A stretch of 6,045 nucleotides of DNA from an uncultured Pseudanabaenaceae cyanobacterium (GCA_938015405.1 CALLPZ010000533.1:1-6045), one strand, 5' to 3'. Positions 1 through 5,072 are shown, numbered from the stretch's first letter. Notes: generated from the sequence alone by a model not told the origin. A program made the numbers and translations.

Positions 1-249
1 TTAGCATAGAACTGAATTTGAGAGGAAAAACATTTTTTTCTTAGGGGTCAGAACCCTCGCTTATATACGGTTTCTGGCACCTCTCTATCTTGAAGCTGAA
101 CTATTCGGATCGGGGGCTACTTTATAACTCTTATGGTCTGAACCAGCGATTGGATGCTTTGGCTTTTGAGCACCACGTTCGTTTTAGGGTATTCAAATAC
201 TTCTCAAGATTATTTTTGGTTGGCTGATGAGTAAGAGCTGAGGTTTCAG

Positions 250-271
250 GCTGTCTACAATTGCAGGCAGC
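250..271. repeat. Near-perfect 22-bp palindrome
   Basis: The two 11-base arms around the central CAATTG pair at nine positions as Watson-Crick pairs, plus one G-T pair and one A-C mismatch. As DNA this resembles a dimeric regulator site; as RNA it would make a hairpin with an AATT loop. It lies about 125 bases beyond the end of the Hpt gene. No function can be assigned. Confidence 0.4.
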
Positions 272-310
272 AGTCTTGTTTCTTTCGTTCTCCTAACCCC
301 GGGGAATTTA

Positions 311-355
311 AAACGACCAAAGCACCCCGACTGGTGAAAGCCGAGATGCCTTGGT
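311..355 (-). terminator. Possible intrinsic terminator of the Hpt gene
   Basis: Read on the minus strand, ACCAAGGCA (355-347) can pair with TGCTTTGGT (324-316): nine base pairs including one G-U. The loop can form a further short stem (CGGC with GTCG). The stem is followed by CGTTTTAAATT, a weak T-tract. It starts about 43 bases after the Hpt stop codon, where a terminator is expected. The long loop and the short T run make the call tentative. Confidence 0.35.
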
Positions 356-397
356 TTCTGATGGTTTGAGGTTGCTAACTTACGGCAATAATCTGAA

Positions 398-1330
398 TTA
401 AGCCTTGGCCTGCTTGATATAGCGCACCAGCATTTGGGCAACTGCAACCAGCTTTTTACGATCTAACTGTTGAATCAGCAACTTCGCAATCTCCTTGGGA
501 TCTTCCGGTAGCGCCGCTGCCGTTTTAGGTGGTTCAGCAGCAGGCTTGGCGGGAGAGGCCTCTGGAGCCGTGGCGGGTTCCGGTCCAGCTAGCTTGCGTA
601 GGTTGGCTGAAGGCGAGACATCATGCCCCTTATTTGTCACGATCAGAGTGCTAGCCTGCTTGATCTCTTTGATCAAGATGGGAGCCAGGGCTTTATAGGA
701 TGCTTGGGGGTTGAGTACCGCTCGCTTGGATAGCAGCAATAACGTTTGCCAAGCTTCAACACCTGGGTCAAGTTGAGCCAGCTGGTCGCAAAGAAGAGTG
801 AGCTTTTGGCGCTCCCCCTTCGTATCTTCCGCCCTGAGAATTTGCAGCATTTTCTTCAGCGTGGTCGTGACCTTGCTGTCGAAGCCGGGTGGAATGGACT
901 TTTCGTCACCGCCACCACTGAGATGCTTGAGGTAGTCCTGGAGTTGTTGGAAAACAGGCTCAACTTCAGAAATGACTTTCTGGGCGTCGCCGTCGGTCTC
1001 TCCCTCGCCAGTTTGTAGTTTCTCTACAAGTTCGTGGAGGGTGTCAAATCCCCGTAGAAAAAGCGATTCCACTTGCTGGTCAATACGGACCGGGTTCTCT
1101 TGCAATATTTTGAAGCAGTCTTCCAGGCGGTGAGCCACCTTGTGAATGCCGTTGAGGCTCAGCATTGCAGCGTCACCTTTGACAGAGTGAGCAGCTCGAA
1201 AGAGTTCATTCACTTGCTCTGGGTCGGCCATGGCTGCTTGGAGATTGAGCAGCCCTCGCTCAATGGTGTCCAAGTGCTCACGGGCACCTTCGATAAAAAA
1301 TCCTAGAACTCTCTGCTTTTCGGCGTCCAC
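398..1330 (-). CDS. Hpt-domain phosphotransfer protein with long uncharacterised C-terminal part
   Basis: This 310-residue protein is predicted to be cytoplasmic, with no signal peptide or membrane segment. Residues 1-130 are helical and carry the histidine phosphotransfer signature FRAAHSVKGDAAML, with His48 as the expected phospho-accepting residue. Such domains relay phosphate between a hybrid kinase or receiver and a response regulator. Residues 150-235 look helical but match no family I recognise. Residues 249-275 form an Ala/Pro-rich linker, and a final helical segment runs from about 276 to 310. No kinase ATPase or receiver domain is present, so it cannot phosphorylate itself. The start is GTG at 1330-1328, supported by AAGAGGA eight bases upstream. 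The gene diverges from a NarL-type regulator, an obvious candidate partner. The Hpt assignment is firm; the specific pathway is unknown. Confidence 0.88.
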   Translation of the reverse strand: MDAEKQRVLGFFIEGAREHLDTIERGLLNLQAAMADPEQVNELFRAAHSVKGDAAMLSLNGIHKVAHRLEDCFKILQENPVRIDQQVESLFLRGFDTLHELVEKLQTGEGETDGDAQKVISEVEPVFQQLQDYLKHLSGGGDEKSIPPGFDSKVTTTLKKMLQILRAEDTKGERQKLTLLCDQLAQLDPGVEAWQTLLLLSKRAVLNPQASYKALAPILIKEIKQASTLIVTNKGHDVSPSANLRKLAGPEPATAPEASPAKPAAEPPKTAAALPEDPKEIAKLLIQQLDRKKLVAVAQMLVRYIKQAKA

Positions 1331-1370
1331 AACAGTTGTCCTCTTCTTTGACCCAAAACAATGATGATGA

Positions 1371-1409
1371 GCAATCCGCCAAACTTGAGACGGGTCATGT
1401 GGCGGATGC
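1371..1409. repeat. Inverted repeat in the Hpt gene leader
   Basis: ATCCGCCA (1374-1381) and TGGCGGAT (1400-1407) are perfect inverse complements separated by 18 bases. Two more pairs (GC at 1371-1372 with GC at 1408-1409) form if A1373 is bulged. It lies about 40 bases upstream of the Hpt GTG start, so it may be an operator or a 5' UTR hairpin of that gene. A smaller alternative stem, GGCG/CGCC at 1401-1412, competes with its right arm. Confidence 0.5.
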
Positions 1410-1447
1410 GCCTTGGGCGTTCATCGTGCCATTACGTTACTTGTATC

Positions 1448-1472
1448 CACTGTTTTAGGGAATAAAACAGTG
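1448..1472. repeat. Perfect 10-bp inverted repeat, 5-base spacer
   Basis: CACTGTTTTA (1448-1457) and TAAAACAGTG (1463-1472) are exact inverse complements around GGGAA. It lies near the left centre of the divergent region, about 118 bases from the Hpt start and 219 from the regulator start. No T-tract follows on either strand, which argues against an intrinsic terminator and for an operator of a dimeric DNA-binding protein or an RNA stem. Confidence 0.65.
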
Positions 1473-1520
1473 ATCTGTATCTGGAGTGCTTCCGCTATGA
1501 GACGAATGAACCTCTATGGT

Positions 1521-1619
1521 AGCGGGGCCTACTCTATATTGCCCGCAGGGCCACGGAGGAGATACATCTGCCACTAGATAAAGTAGATACTACTTATCGC
1601 GTTTTACAGCTGCCCCGCT
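1521..1619 (+). repeat. Long-range GC-rich complementary pair with competing hairpins
   Basis: AGCGGGGC (1521-1528) is the exact inverse complement of GCCCCGCT (1612-1619), 83 bases apart. Between them, GCCC GCA GGGC (1541-1551) makes a compact hairpin, and GCGGG (1522-1526) can instead pair with CCCGC (1542-1546). If this DNA is transcribed towards the regulator, these are mutually exclusive folds of a 5' leader. Chance complementarity is possible. Confidence 0.3.
1577..1598. repeat. Imperfect 22-base palindrome upstream of the response regulator
   Basis: AAGTAG (1581-1586) and CTACTT (1590-1595) are perfect inverse complements around ATA. The symmetry extends to GAT (1577-1579) and ATC (1596-1598) with one bulged A. 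It is AT-rich and about 93 bases upstream of the regulator's ATG, a plausible position for an operator, perhaps autoregulatory. Confidence 0.45.
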
Positions 1620-1653
1620 TGAGCGCACAATAGAATGAGGACTGGGCTTAATA

Positions 1654-1698
1654 ATGTACTCGGTTGAAGATCTGCGTCACTGGCGAAGCTATGAGTAA
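1654..1698 (+). CDS. Possible 14-codon leader peptide overlapping the regulator start
   Basis: An ATG at 1654 opens a 14-codon frame (MYSVEDLRHWRSYE) ending at TAA 1696-1698. The frame overlaps the ATG of the response regulator at 1691 in a different register. GAGGA at 1636-1640 is a possible but rather distant ribosome binding site. Because the regulator's own ATG has no clear Shine-Dalgarno sequence, translation of this frame could feed ribosomes to it by coupling. It is short enough to be chance. Confidence 0.2.
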   Translation: MYSVEDLRHWRSYE

Positions 1699-2368
1699 AA
1701 TATTAATCGTCGATGATGATGTGACGTTGAGGGCTGGTTTGGCCCGCTACCTCACCAAACGAAATTACAGTGTGCAAGATGCAGGCTCTGGTGAAGAGGG
1801 CTTGAGTGCGTTTCAGCAATACTCGCCTGACTTAGTGGTTTCTGACATCTTGATGCCCGGTGTGGATGGGTTTGAATTTTGTCGAAGGTTGCGGACCAGC
1901 CAAGAGGGCCAGCTGGTTCCATTTATCTTCCTGTCGAGTCGGGGCGATATCGAGGATCGCATCCAAGGTCACTCCATTGGGGCCGATGATTATCTCATTA
2001 AGCCTTTCGAGCCTCGGGAGCTGTTGGCCAAGATTGAAGGTCAGTTGGAGCGCTCCCGTCGCATCCATGAAGAGATTGAGCGTTTGCTGGAAAAAGCCAG
2101 TGCTGAGAGTGCTTCCCAGCAGGAAGTTGCTAATCCTGAGCCCCTGCCGCTAACACCTGCGGAGGAAAAGGTTTTTTGGGAGGTGGTCCAGGGCTTCACG
2201 AACCGGCAGATTGGCGATCGCCTATTCATTAGTCCTCGTACTGTCCAGACCCATTTGAGCAATATTCTGAGCAAATTGAGCTTGGATAACCGTGCTCAGT
2301 TGGTGCGCTATTCCTATGAGCATGGCTACCGTGCCCCCTCTACGTCTAAGCCGGACGAGAAAAAATAA
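1691..2368 (+). CDS. NarL/LuxR-family two-component response regulator
   Basis: This 225-residue protein has a receiver domain (about 1-120) and a LuxR-type helix-turn-helix domain (about 153-207). The receiver shows the acidic cluster D8-D9-D10, phospho-acceptor Asp52 (SDILMPGVDG), switch Ser82 and invariant Lys104 in YLIKPF. The DNA-binding domain starts at LTPAEEKVF and has the family pattern GFTNRQIGDRLFISPRTVQTHLSNILSKL. A charged helix and a linker (121-152) join the two. I chose ATG 1691 because SKILIVDDD then forms the first strand; an in-frame TTG at 1664 would add nine residues. It is probably a cytoplasmic transcription factor activated by phosphorylation, and the divergent Hpt protein is a likely partner. 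It resembles cyanobacterial and plastid NarL-type regulators of the Rre/Ycf29 kind, but I cannot name an ortholog. Confidence 0.93.
   Translation: MSKILIVDDDVTLRAGLARYLTKRNYSVQDAGSGEEGLSAFQQYSPDLVVSDILMPGVDGFEFCRRLRTSQEGQLVPFIFLSSRGDIEDRIQGHSIGADDYLIKPFEPRELLAKIEGQLERSRRIHEEIERLLEKASAESASQQEVANPEPLPLTPAEEKVFWEVVQGFTNRQIGDRLFISPRTVQTHLSNILSKLSLDNRAQLVRYSYEHGYRAPSTSKPDEKK
2214..2221. repeat. HIP1 octamer GCGATCGC
   Basis: This copy of the cyanobacterial HIP1 palindrome lies within the longer palindrome GGCGATCGCC. It encodes Gly-Asp-Arg in the helix-turn-helix domain of the response regulator. Confidence 0.8.
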
Positions 2369-2658
2369 TCTGGGATGATCGTTGATGGCTCTGTTGGGGC
2401 TGGGTGAGTTTGCGGCCCAAATGCAGAGACTCAATATCCAAGCACCATTGGCTGTGTTGGTTCCCTGGGCGCTTTGGAGTCAGCCTCGGGCTCGTGGCAT
2501 CGCTTTCCGAAGCATTGGCGAGTGCGGCTGTTAGACTTCAAATGCCTTCATGTATTGATGTATGCTGGCTTGGAGTTCAGCGGCCTATTGCGCTGCAGCA
2601 AAGTCTGCGAACTTTCTGGTTGAACTGTTGACTTCGTTCATTGTGATTGTCGATTGTG
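2369..2658. other. Gap between response regulator and gun4
   Basis: This 290-base gap contains no recognised gene. It has one doubtful 49-codon frame (2385-2534) and an imperfect hairpin at 2394-2420 (TTGGG with CCCAA) that lacks a T-tract. An in-frame TGA at 2644 limits how far gun4 can extend to the left. Its length suggests gun4 has its own promoter, but I see no convincing -35/-10 pair. Confidence 0.5.
2385..2534 (+). CDS. Doubtful 49-residue small protein
   Basis: An ATG-started frame ends at TAG 2532-2534 and is preceded by a weak GGGA nine bases upstream. The product starts MALLGLGEFAAQMQRL, with a hydrophobic middle (APLAVLVPWALW), an Arg-rich stretch and a C-terminal CGC. It looks somewhat protein-like and could be a small membrane-associated peptide, but I recognise no family. 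A longer overlapping frame from GTG 2404 is Cys/Trp-rich and less credible. It may well not be a gene. Confidence 0.2.
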   Translation: MALLGLGEFAAQMQRLNIQAPLAVLVPWALWSQPRARGIAFRSIGECGC

Positions 2659-3408
2659 ATGGCTCAGCCTGTGTCTTCTGCTGAAAATAAAGAAATTACC
2701 CGCCTACGAGATCGTCTCTCTTCGCGGTTAGATAAGACCCGTCTCACTGCTTTTGCTGGTCTCGCTGACCAGGGTGAGGCTGGTCTCGCTGTGCTTAAGG
2801 ATTCTCTGCTTGCAGAGCGTGATGCGGGTCAGTTTACTTGGCTTGCTGGGAGCACCTATCGGTTGTTGCTGGCTGATGATAATGCTGCCTCTCGCCAATT
2901 CCTAGAAGAAAATTTCCCTTTAGGATTGCTGGCTCTGACCTCTCGAAAAGGCGTTGATTACGCACCTTTGGAAGAGTTGTTGGTCAAAGAGGAATATAAG
3001 CAGGCGGATATTGAGACGTCCCGTAAGCTTTGTGAGCTAGCCGGAGAGGCTGCGGTGAAGCGAAAGTGGGTCTATTTCTCGGAAATTCCTGGTTTGCCTG
3101 TTGAGGATCTGCGCACCCTGGATGAGCTGTGGCGTGTCTACTCCGAAGGTCTGTTTGGGTTTTCTGTTCAGCGAGAGATTTGGCTGGGCGTGGGTCGCGT
3201 TTGGGAGCAGCTTTGGCCTCGGATTGGTTGGAAAGAAGGCAACACTTGGACGCGTTATCCTGGCTCCTTTACCTGGGATAGAACAGCGCCTCGGGGACAT
3301 TTGCCGTTGAGTAATCAGTTGCGTGGTGTTCGTGTGATGGATTCGTTAATGAATCATCCTGCTTTTGCCGCCGACCCTACTCATTCATCAGGATCGGGTA
3401 AATCATAG
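2659..3408 (+). CDS. gun4: GUN4 tetrapyrrole-binding protein, magnesium chelatase cofactor
   Basis: GUN4 binds protoporphyrin IX and Mg-protoporphyrin and stimulates magnesium chelatase, the first committed step of chlorophyll synthesis. It acts in the cytoplasm or at the thylakoid surface. This 249-residue protein has a helical N-terminal bundle (about 8-85) and the GUN4 core (about 86-236), with hallmarks KLCELAG, FGFSVQ, LWPRIGWK, FTWD and NQLRGVRV. By alignment with Synechocystis Gun4 recalled from memory, ligand-pocket residues Phe132, Arg214 and Arg217 correspond to Phe140, Arg222 and Arg225. Trp192 corresponds to Tyr200. The length is near the cyanobacterial norm (233 in Synechocystis), with a short extra Ser/Gly-rich tail. 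An in-frame TGA at 2644 restricts the start to TTG 2647, GTG 2656 or ATG 2659; I chose ATG, although no clear Shine-Dalgarno precedes it. It is probably co-transcribed with the DUF3110 gene 16 bases downstream. Confidence 0.95.
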   Translation: MAQPVSSAENKEITRLRDRLSSRLDKTRLTAFAGLADQGEAGLAVLKDSLLAERDAGQFTWLAGSTYRLLLADDNAASRQFLEENFPLGLLALTSRKGVDYAPLEELLVKEEYKQADIETSRKLCELAGEAAVKRKWVYFSEIPGLPVEDLRTLDELWRVYSEGLFGFSVQREIWLGVGRVWEQLWPRIGWKEGNTWTRYPGSFTWDRTAPRGHLPLSNQLRGVRVMDSLMNHPAFAADPTHSSGSGKS

Positions 3409-3410
3409 AC

Positions 3411-3418
3411 GGGAGGTG
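3411..3418 (+). promoter_or_regulatory. Strong ribosome binding site of the DUF3110 gene
   Basis: GGGAGGTG lies six bases before ATG 3425, inside the 16-base gap after the gun4 stop. It fixes ATG 3425 as the start in preference to in-frame codons further upstream inside gun4. It is much the clearest Shine-Dalgarno sequence among the rightward genes here. Confidence 0.8.
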
Positions 3419-3424
3419 CCATCC

Positions 3425-3892
3425 ATGAACGTGTTTGTCCTACTGTTCCGTGATGATTCGGGGAATGAGGGGATTCATACCCTTAGTGTGGGCGATCAAA
3501 ACATTGTTTTGATGTTTGAGGATGAAGATGATGCAACGCGCTATGCGTTGCTGCTTGAGGCCCAGGATTTTATGACTCCTTCTGTGGAATCGATTGATCG
3601 CAAAGAGATCGAGGACTTTTGTGAAGGGGCTAATTACCAGTCCAAACTTGTACCCCAAGGCTTTGTGCCAGAGAGCGATTCGGATCGTCTGCTGATTGTT
3701 CCTCCTGCTTCAAATATGGAGCAGATGGGATGGGAGAAGGATGGGGATAAAGTGGCGTCTGCTGACTCAGGGTTGAATCGTCCTGGTCAGTCTGAAGAGT
3801 CTTCGCCCCCTGAGGCGTCTTCGCCTGAGGATGAAGCATTTCCTGCCGGGGATTTGGATGATATTCGACGTCGTTTGGAAGGCCTTCTGTAA
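3425..3892 (+). CDS. DUF3110 domain protein of unknown function
   Basis: This 155-residue soluble protein has no signal peptide or membrane segment. Residues 1-95 match the DUF3110 family of oxygenic phototrophs: an opening strand MNVFVLLF, then NEGIHTL, the conserved block NIVLMFEDEDDATRYALLLE (28-47), and DFMTPSVE. No catalytic residues are recognisable, and the family's biochemical role is not known to me. Residues 96-140 are a low-complexity tail rich in Ser, Pro and Glu with a short internal duplication. It ends in a charged helix, DLDDIRRRLEGLL, which may be a docking element. The 16-base spacing behind gun4 on the same strand indicates one transcript and suggests, without proving, a link to tetrapyrrole or photosynthetic function. 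The family assignment is confident; the function is open. Confidence 0.88.
   Translation: MNVFVLLFRDDSGNEGIHTLSVGDQNIVLMFEDEDDATRYALLLEAQDFMTPSVESIDRKEIEDFCEGANYQSKLVPQGFVPESDSDRLLIVPPASNMEQMGWEKDGDKVASADSGLNRPGQSEESSPPEASSPEDEAFPAGDLDDIRRRLEGLL
3799..3830 (+). repeat. Imperfect 18-base tandem duplication in the DUF3110 tail
   Basis: GTCTTCGCC followed by TGAGG occurs twice with an 18-base period; the first copy has an extra CCC between the two blocks. In frame, it encodes a duplicated Ser-Ser-Pro-acidic motif (SSPPEA then SSPED). This fits slippage expansion in a disordered linker whose exact length is not critical. Confidence 0.6.
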
Positions 3893-3955
3893 GTTTCGGT
3901 GTTGCCTGCCATCGACTTTGCCTATCCAAAGGTGTTCTGGGTTCGAGGCTTGGAA

Positions 3956-3997
3956 ACCCTTCTGGCTTGGATTTTAAGCAGAGCCAGAAGCTTGGGT
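3956..3997 (+). repeat. Perfect 9-bp hairpin between DUF3110 and murQ
   Basis: CTTCTGGCT (3959-3967) and AGCCAGAAG (3982-3990) are exact inverse complements around a 14-base loop. An alternative outer stem, ACCC (3956-3959) with GGGT (3994-3997), can extend it with a bulge. It lies 66 bases after the DUF3110 stop. No T-run follows (GGGTGGGTGG instead), so it is not a classical intrinsic terminator. It may partly attenuate, or protect the 3' end of, the gun4-DUF3110 message. Confidence 0.5.
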
Positions 3998-4035
3998 GGG
4001 TGGCGTTTGACTTGTGAATTAAGGAAATTTGAATT

Positions 4036-4986
4036 ATGGCGGCTGAGCATCAGGCTGAAGCGGGTCTCCCAGCGACAGAGTTGCAGGATCGAGGCCATTT
4101 ATTGACGGAGCAAAGTAATCCAGCCAGCCAAAATCTGGATCAATGCTCTGCGTTAGAAATTGTCGATATTTTTAATCAGGAAGATGTCAAGACGGTGGCT
4201 GCGATCGCCGCTGCTCGTGAACCTTTGGCTGAGGCCATTGATCGCACTGCTGCATCCATGGCCGAGGGGGGACGATTGTTTTACATCGGTGCAGGAACCA
4301 GTGGTCGCTTAGGCGTTCTGGATGCTGCGGAATGTCCACCCACATTTTGCACGCCACCGGAACTGGTTCAGGGCATTTTGGCGGGTGGGAAGGATGCCCT
4401 GGTGCGCAGTTCAGAAGGTCTGGAAGATTTGCCCAATGATGGGGCTGCAGCCATGGTTGAGCGTGGCGTGGGGGCTAATGATGTGGTCGTGGGCATCACT
4501 GCCGGGGGTACGACGCCCTACGTTCAGGGGGCTTTGAAGAAAGCCAATACCCTTGGGGCGACCACTGTCTTTATTGCCTGTGTACCTGCTGAGCAAGTGC
4601 CCATCGATGTAGATGTAGATATTCGTTTGCTAGTAGGCCCTGAGGTTTTGGCAGGCTCAACGCGGCTGAAGTCTGGCACGGTGACCAAACTGGCACTGAA
4701 TATTCTGTCTACGGGCGTGATGGTGAAGCGGGGCAAGGTCTTTGGCAACCGCATGATTGATGTGGCGGTGACCAATAGCAAATTGGAAGACCGAGCCTTG
4801 AGAATTTTGGGCGACCTGGCGGACTTGGACCGGGAAGCTGCCGCTGCCTTGCTCCAACGCAGCGACCTGTCGGTCAAGCGTGCCTTGATGATGCATTGGT
4901 CGGGGCTGGATGCCCAGGCGAGTCAGGCTTTATTGGATGAGCATCAGGGGCAGTTGCGCGTCGCTTTGGCTGCTGCGCAGGCTTAA
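4036..4986 (+). CDS. murQ: N-acetylmuramic acid 6-phosphate etherase
   Basis: MurQ is a cytoplasmic SIS-fold enzyme that removes the lactyl ether of MurNAc-6-phosphate, giving GlcNAc-6-phosphate and D-lactate in peptidoglycan recycling. The 316-residue protein aligns with E. coli MurQ over its whole length. It has LTEQSNPAS near the N-terminus, the sugar-phosphate loop GAGTSGRLG (85-93), DAAECPPT with catalytic Glu99 (E. coli Glu83), EGLED with Glu130 (E. coli Glu114), GGTTPYV (157-163) and KVFGNRMIDV (234-243). It has about 16 extra N-terminal residues, Gln/Glu-rich, compared with the E. coli enzyme. The start is ATG 4036 with AAGGAAAT eight bases upstream; no other in-frame Met occurs until residue 75. 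The 143-base gap and hairpin before it allow a separate promoter. Neither AnmK nor a MurNAc transporter is in the window, so the source of its substrate is not shown. Confidence 0.96.
   Translation: MAAEHQAEAGLPATELQDRGHLLTEQSNPASQNLDQCSALEIVDIFNQEDVKTVAAIAAAREPLAEAIDRTAASMAEGGRLFYIGAGTSGRLGVLDAAECPPTFCTPPELVQGILAGGKDALVRSSEGLEDLPNDGAAAMVERGVGANDVVVGITAGGTTPYVQGALKKANTLGATTVFIACVPAEQVPIDVDVDIRLLVGPEVLAGSTRLKSGTVTKLALNILSTGVMVKRGKVFGNRMIDVAVTNSKLEDRALRILGDLADLDREAAAALLQRSDLSVKRALMMHWSGLDAQASQALLDEHQGQLRVALAAAQA
4201..4208. repeat. HIP1 octamer GCGATCGC
   Basis: This is a copy of the cyanobacterial HIP1 palindrome inside murQ. It is read as Ala-Ile-Ala, a different reading frame from the copy in the response regulator gene. 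Confidence 0.8.
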
Positions 4987-5072
4987 GAAATCGCGGCTTA
5001 AATGGCCGGGCAAGGCAAGGGAATGGAGTGAGATGTTGCATTCAGCTTCAGCCCAGTCTGTAGGACGGATAG

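Larger units (their letters stand above)
1..397. other. Non-coding stretch downstream of the Hpt gene
   Basis: No convincing gene is visible on either strand here. The only open frame of note, on the minus strand from about 447 to 193, overlaps the Hpt gene in another frame and has a composition unlike a real protein. The stretch holds a terminator-like hairpin (316-355), a near-palindrome (250-271), the GC palindrome CCCCGGGG at 297-304 and a small AT-rich palindrome at 189-200. What lies to the left of base 1 is unknown, so the end of another transcript here cannot be excluded. Confidence 0.6.
1331..1690. promoter_or_regulatory. Divergent regulatory region between Hpt and response regulator genes
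   Basis: About 360 bases separate two divergent start codons and should hold promoters for both directions. I see no clean -35/-10 pair in either direction; TATATT at 1535-1540 and TAGAAT at 1631-1636 are possible -10 elements without good -35 partners. The region contains four separate inverted repeats, listed individually, and a possible 14-codon leader ORF. That density of symmetry suggests regulator binding sites or structured 5' leaders. Confidence 0.55.

Noticed and set aside
43..57. AGGGGT/AACCCT hairpin next to a T-run, considered as a terminator
   Set aside because: The T-run lies before the stem on the plus strand and reads as A residues after the stem on the minus strand, so the order is wrong for an intrinsic terminator in either direction.
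193..447. Minus-strand 84-residue open frame overlapping the end of the Hpt gene
   Set aside because: It overlaps a well-supported gene on the same strand in another frame, lacks a clear ribosome binding site and has no recognisable motif.
495..1306. Several plus-strand open frames opposite the Hpt gene
   Set aside because: They are antisense shadows of the Hpt coding sequence, with Ala/Ser/Gly-rich or otherwise random composition and no motifs.
2394..2420. TTGGG/CCCAA hairpin considered as terminator of the response regulator gene
   Set aside because: The stem is only five pairs plus a bulge, and no T-tract follows.
2404..2631. 75-residue plus-strand frame starting at GTG in the gap before gun4
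   Set aside because: It is rich in Cys and Trp, has no ribosome binding site and matches no family; the overlapping 49-codon frame is slightly more credible.
3365..3424. Upstream start for the DUF3110 protein inside gun4
   Set aside because: The extra 20 residues match nothing in the family, while ATG 3425 has a strong, well-spaced GGGAGGTG.
4524..4896. Minus-strand open frames opposite murQ
   Set aside because: They are shadows of the murQ coding sequence, with no start signals or motifs.
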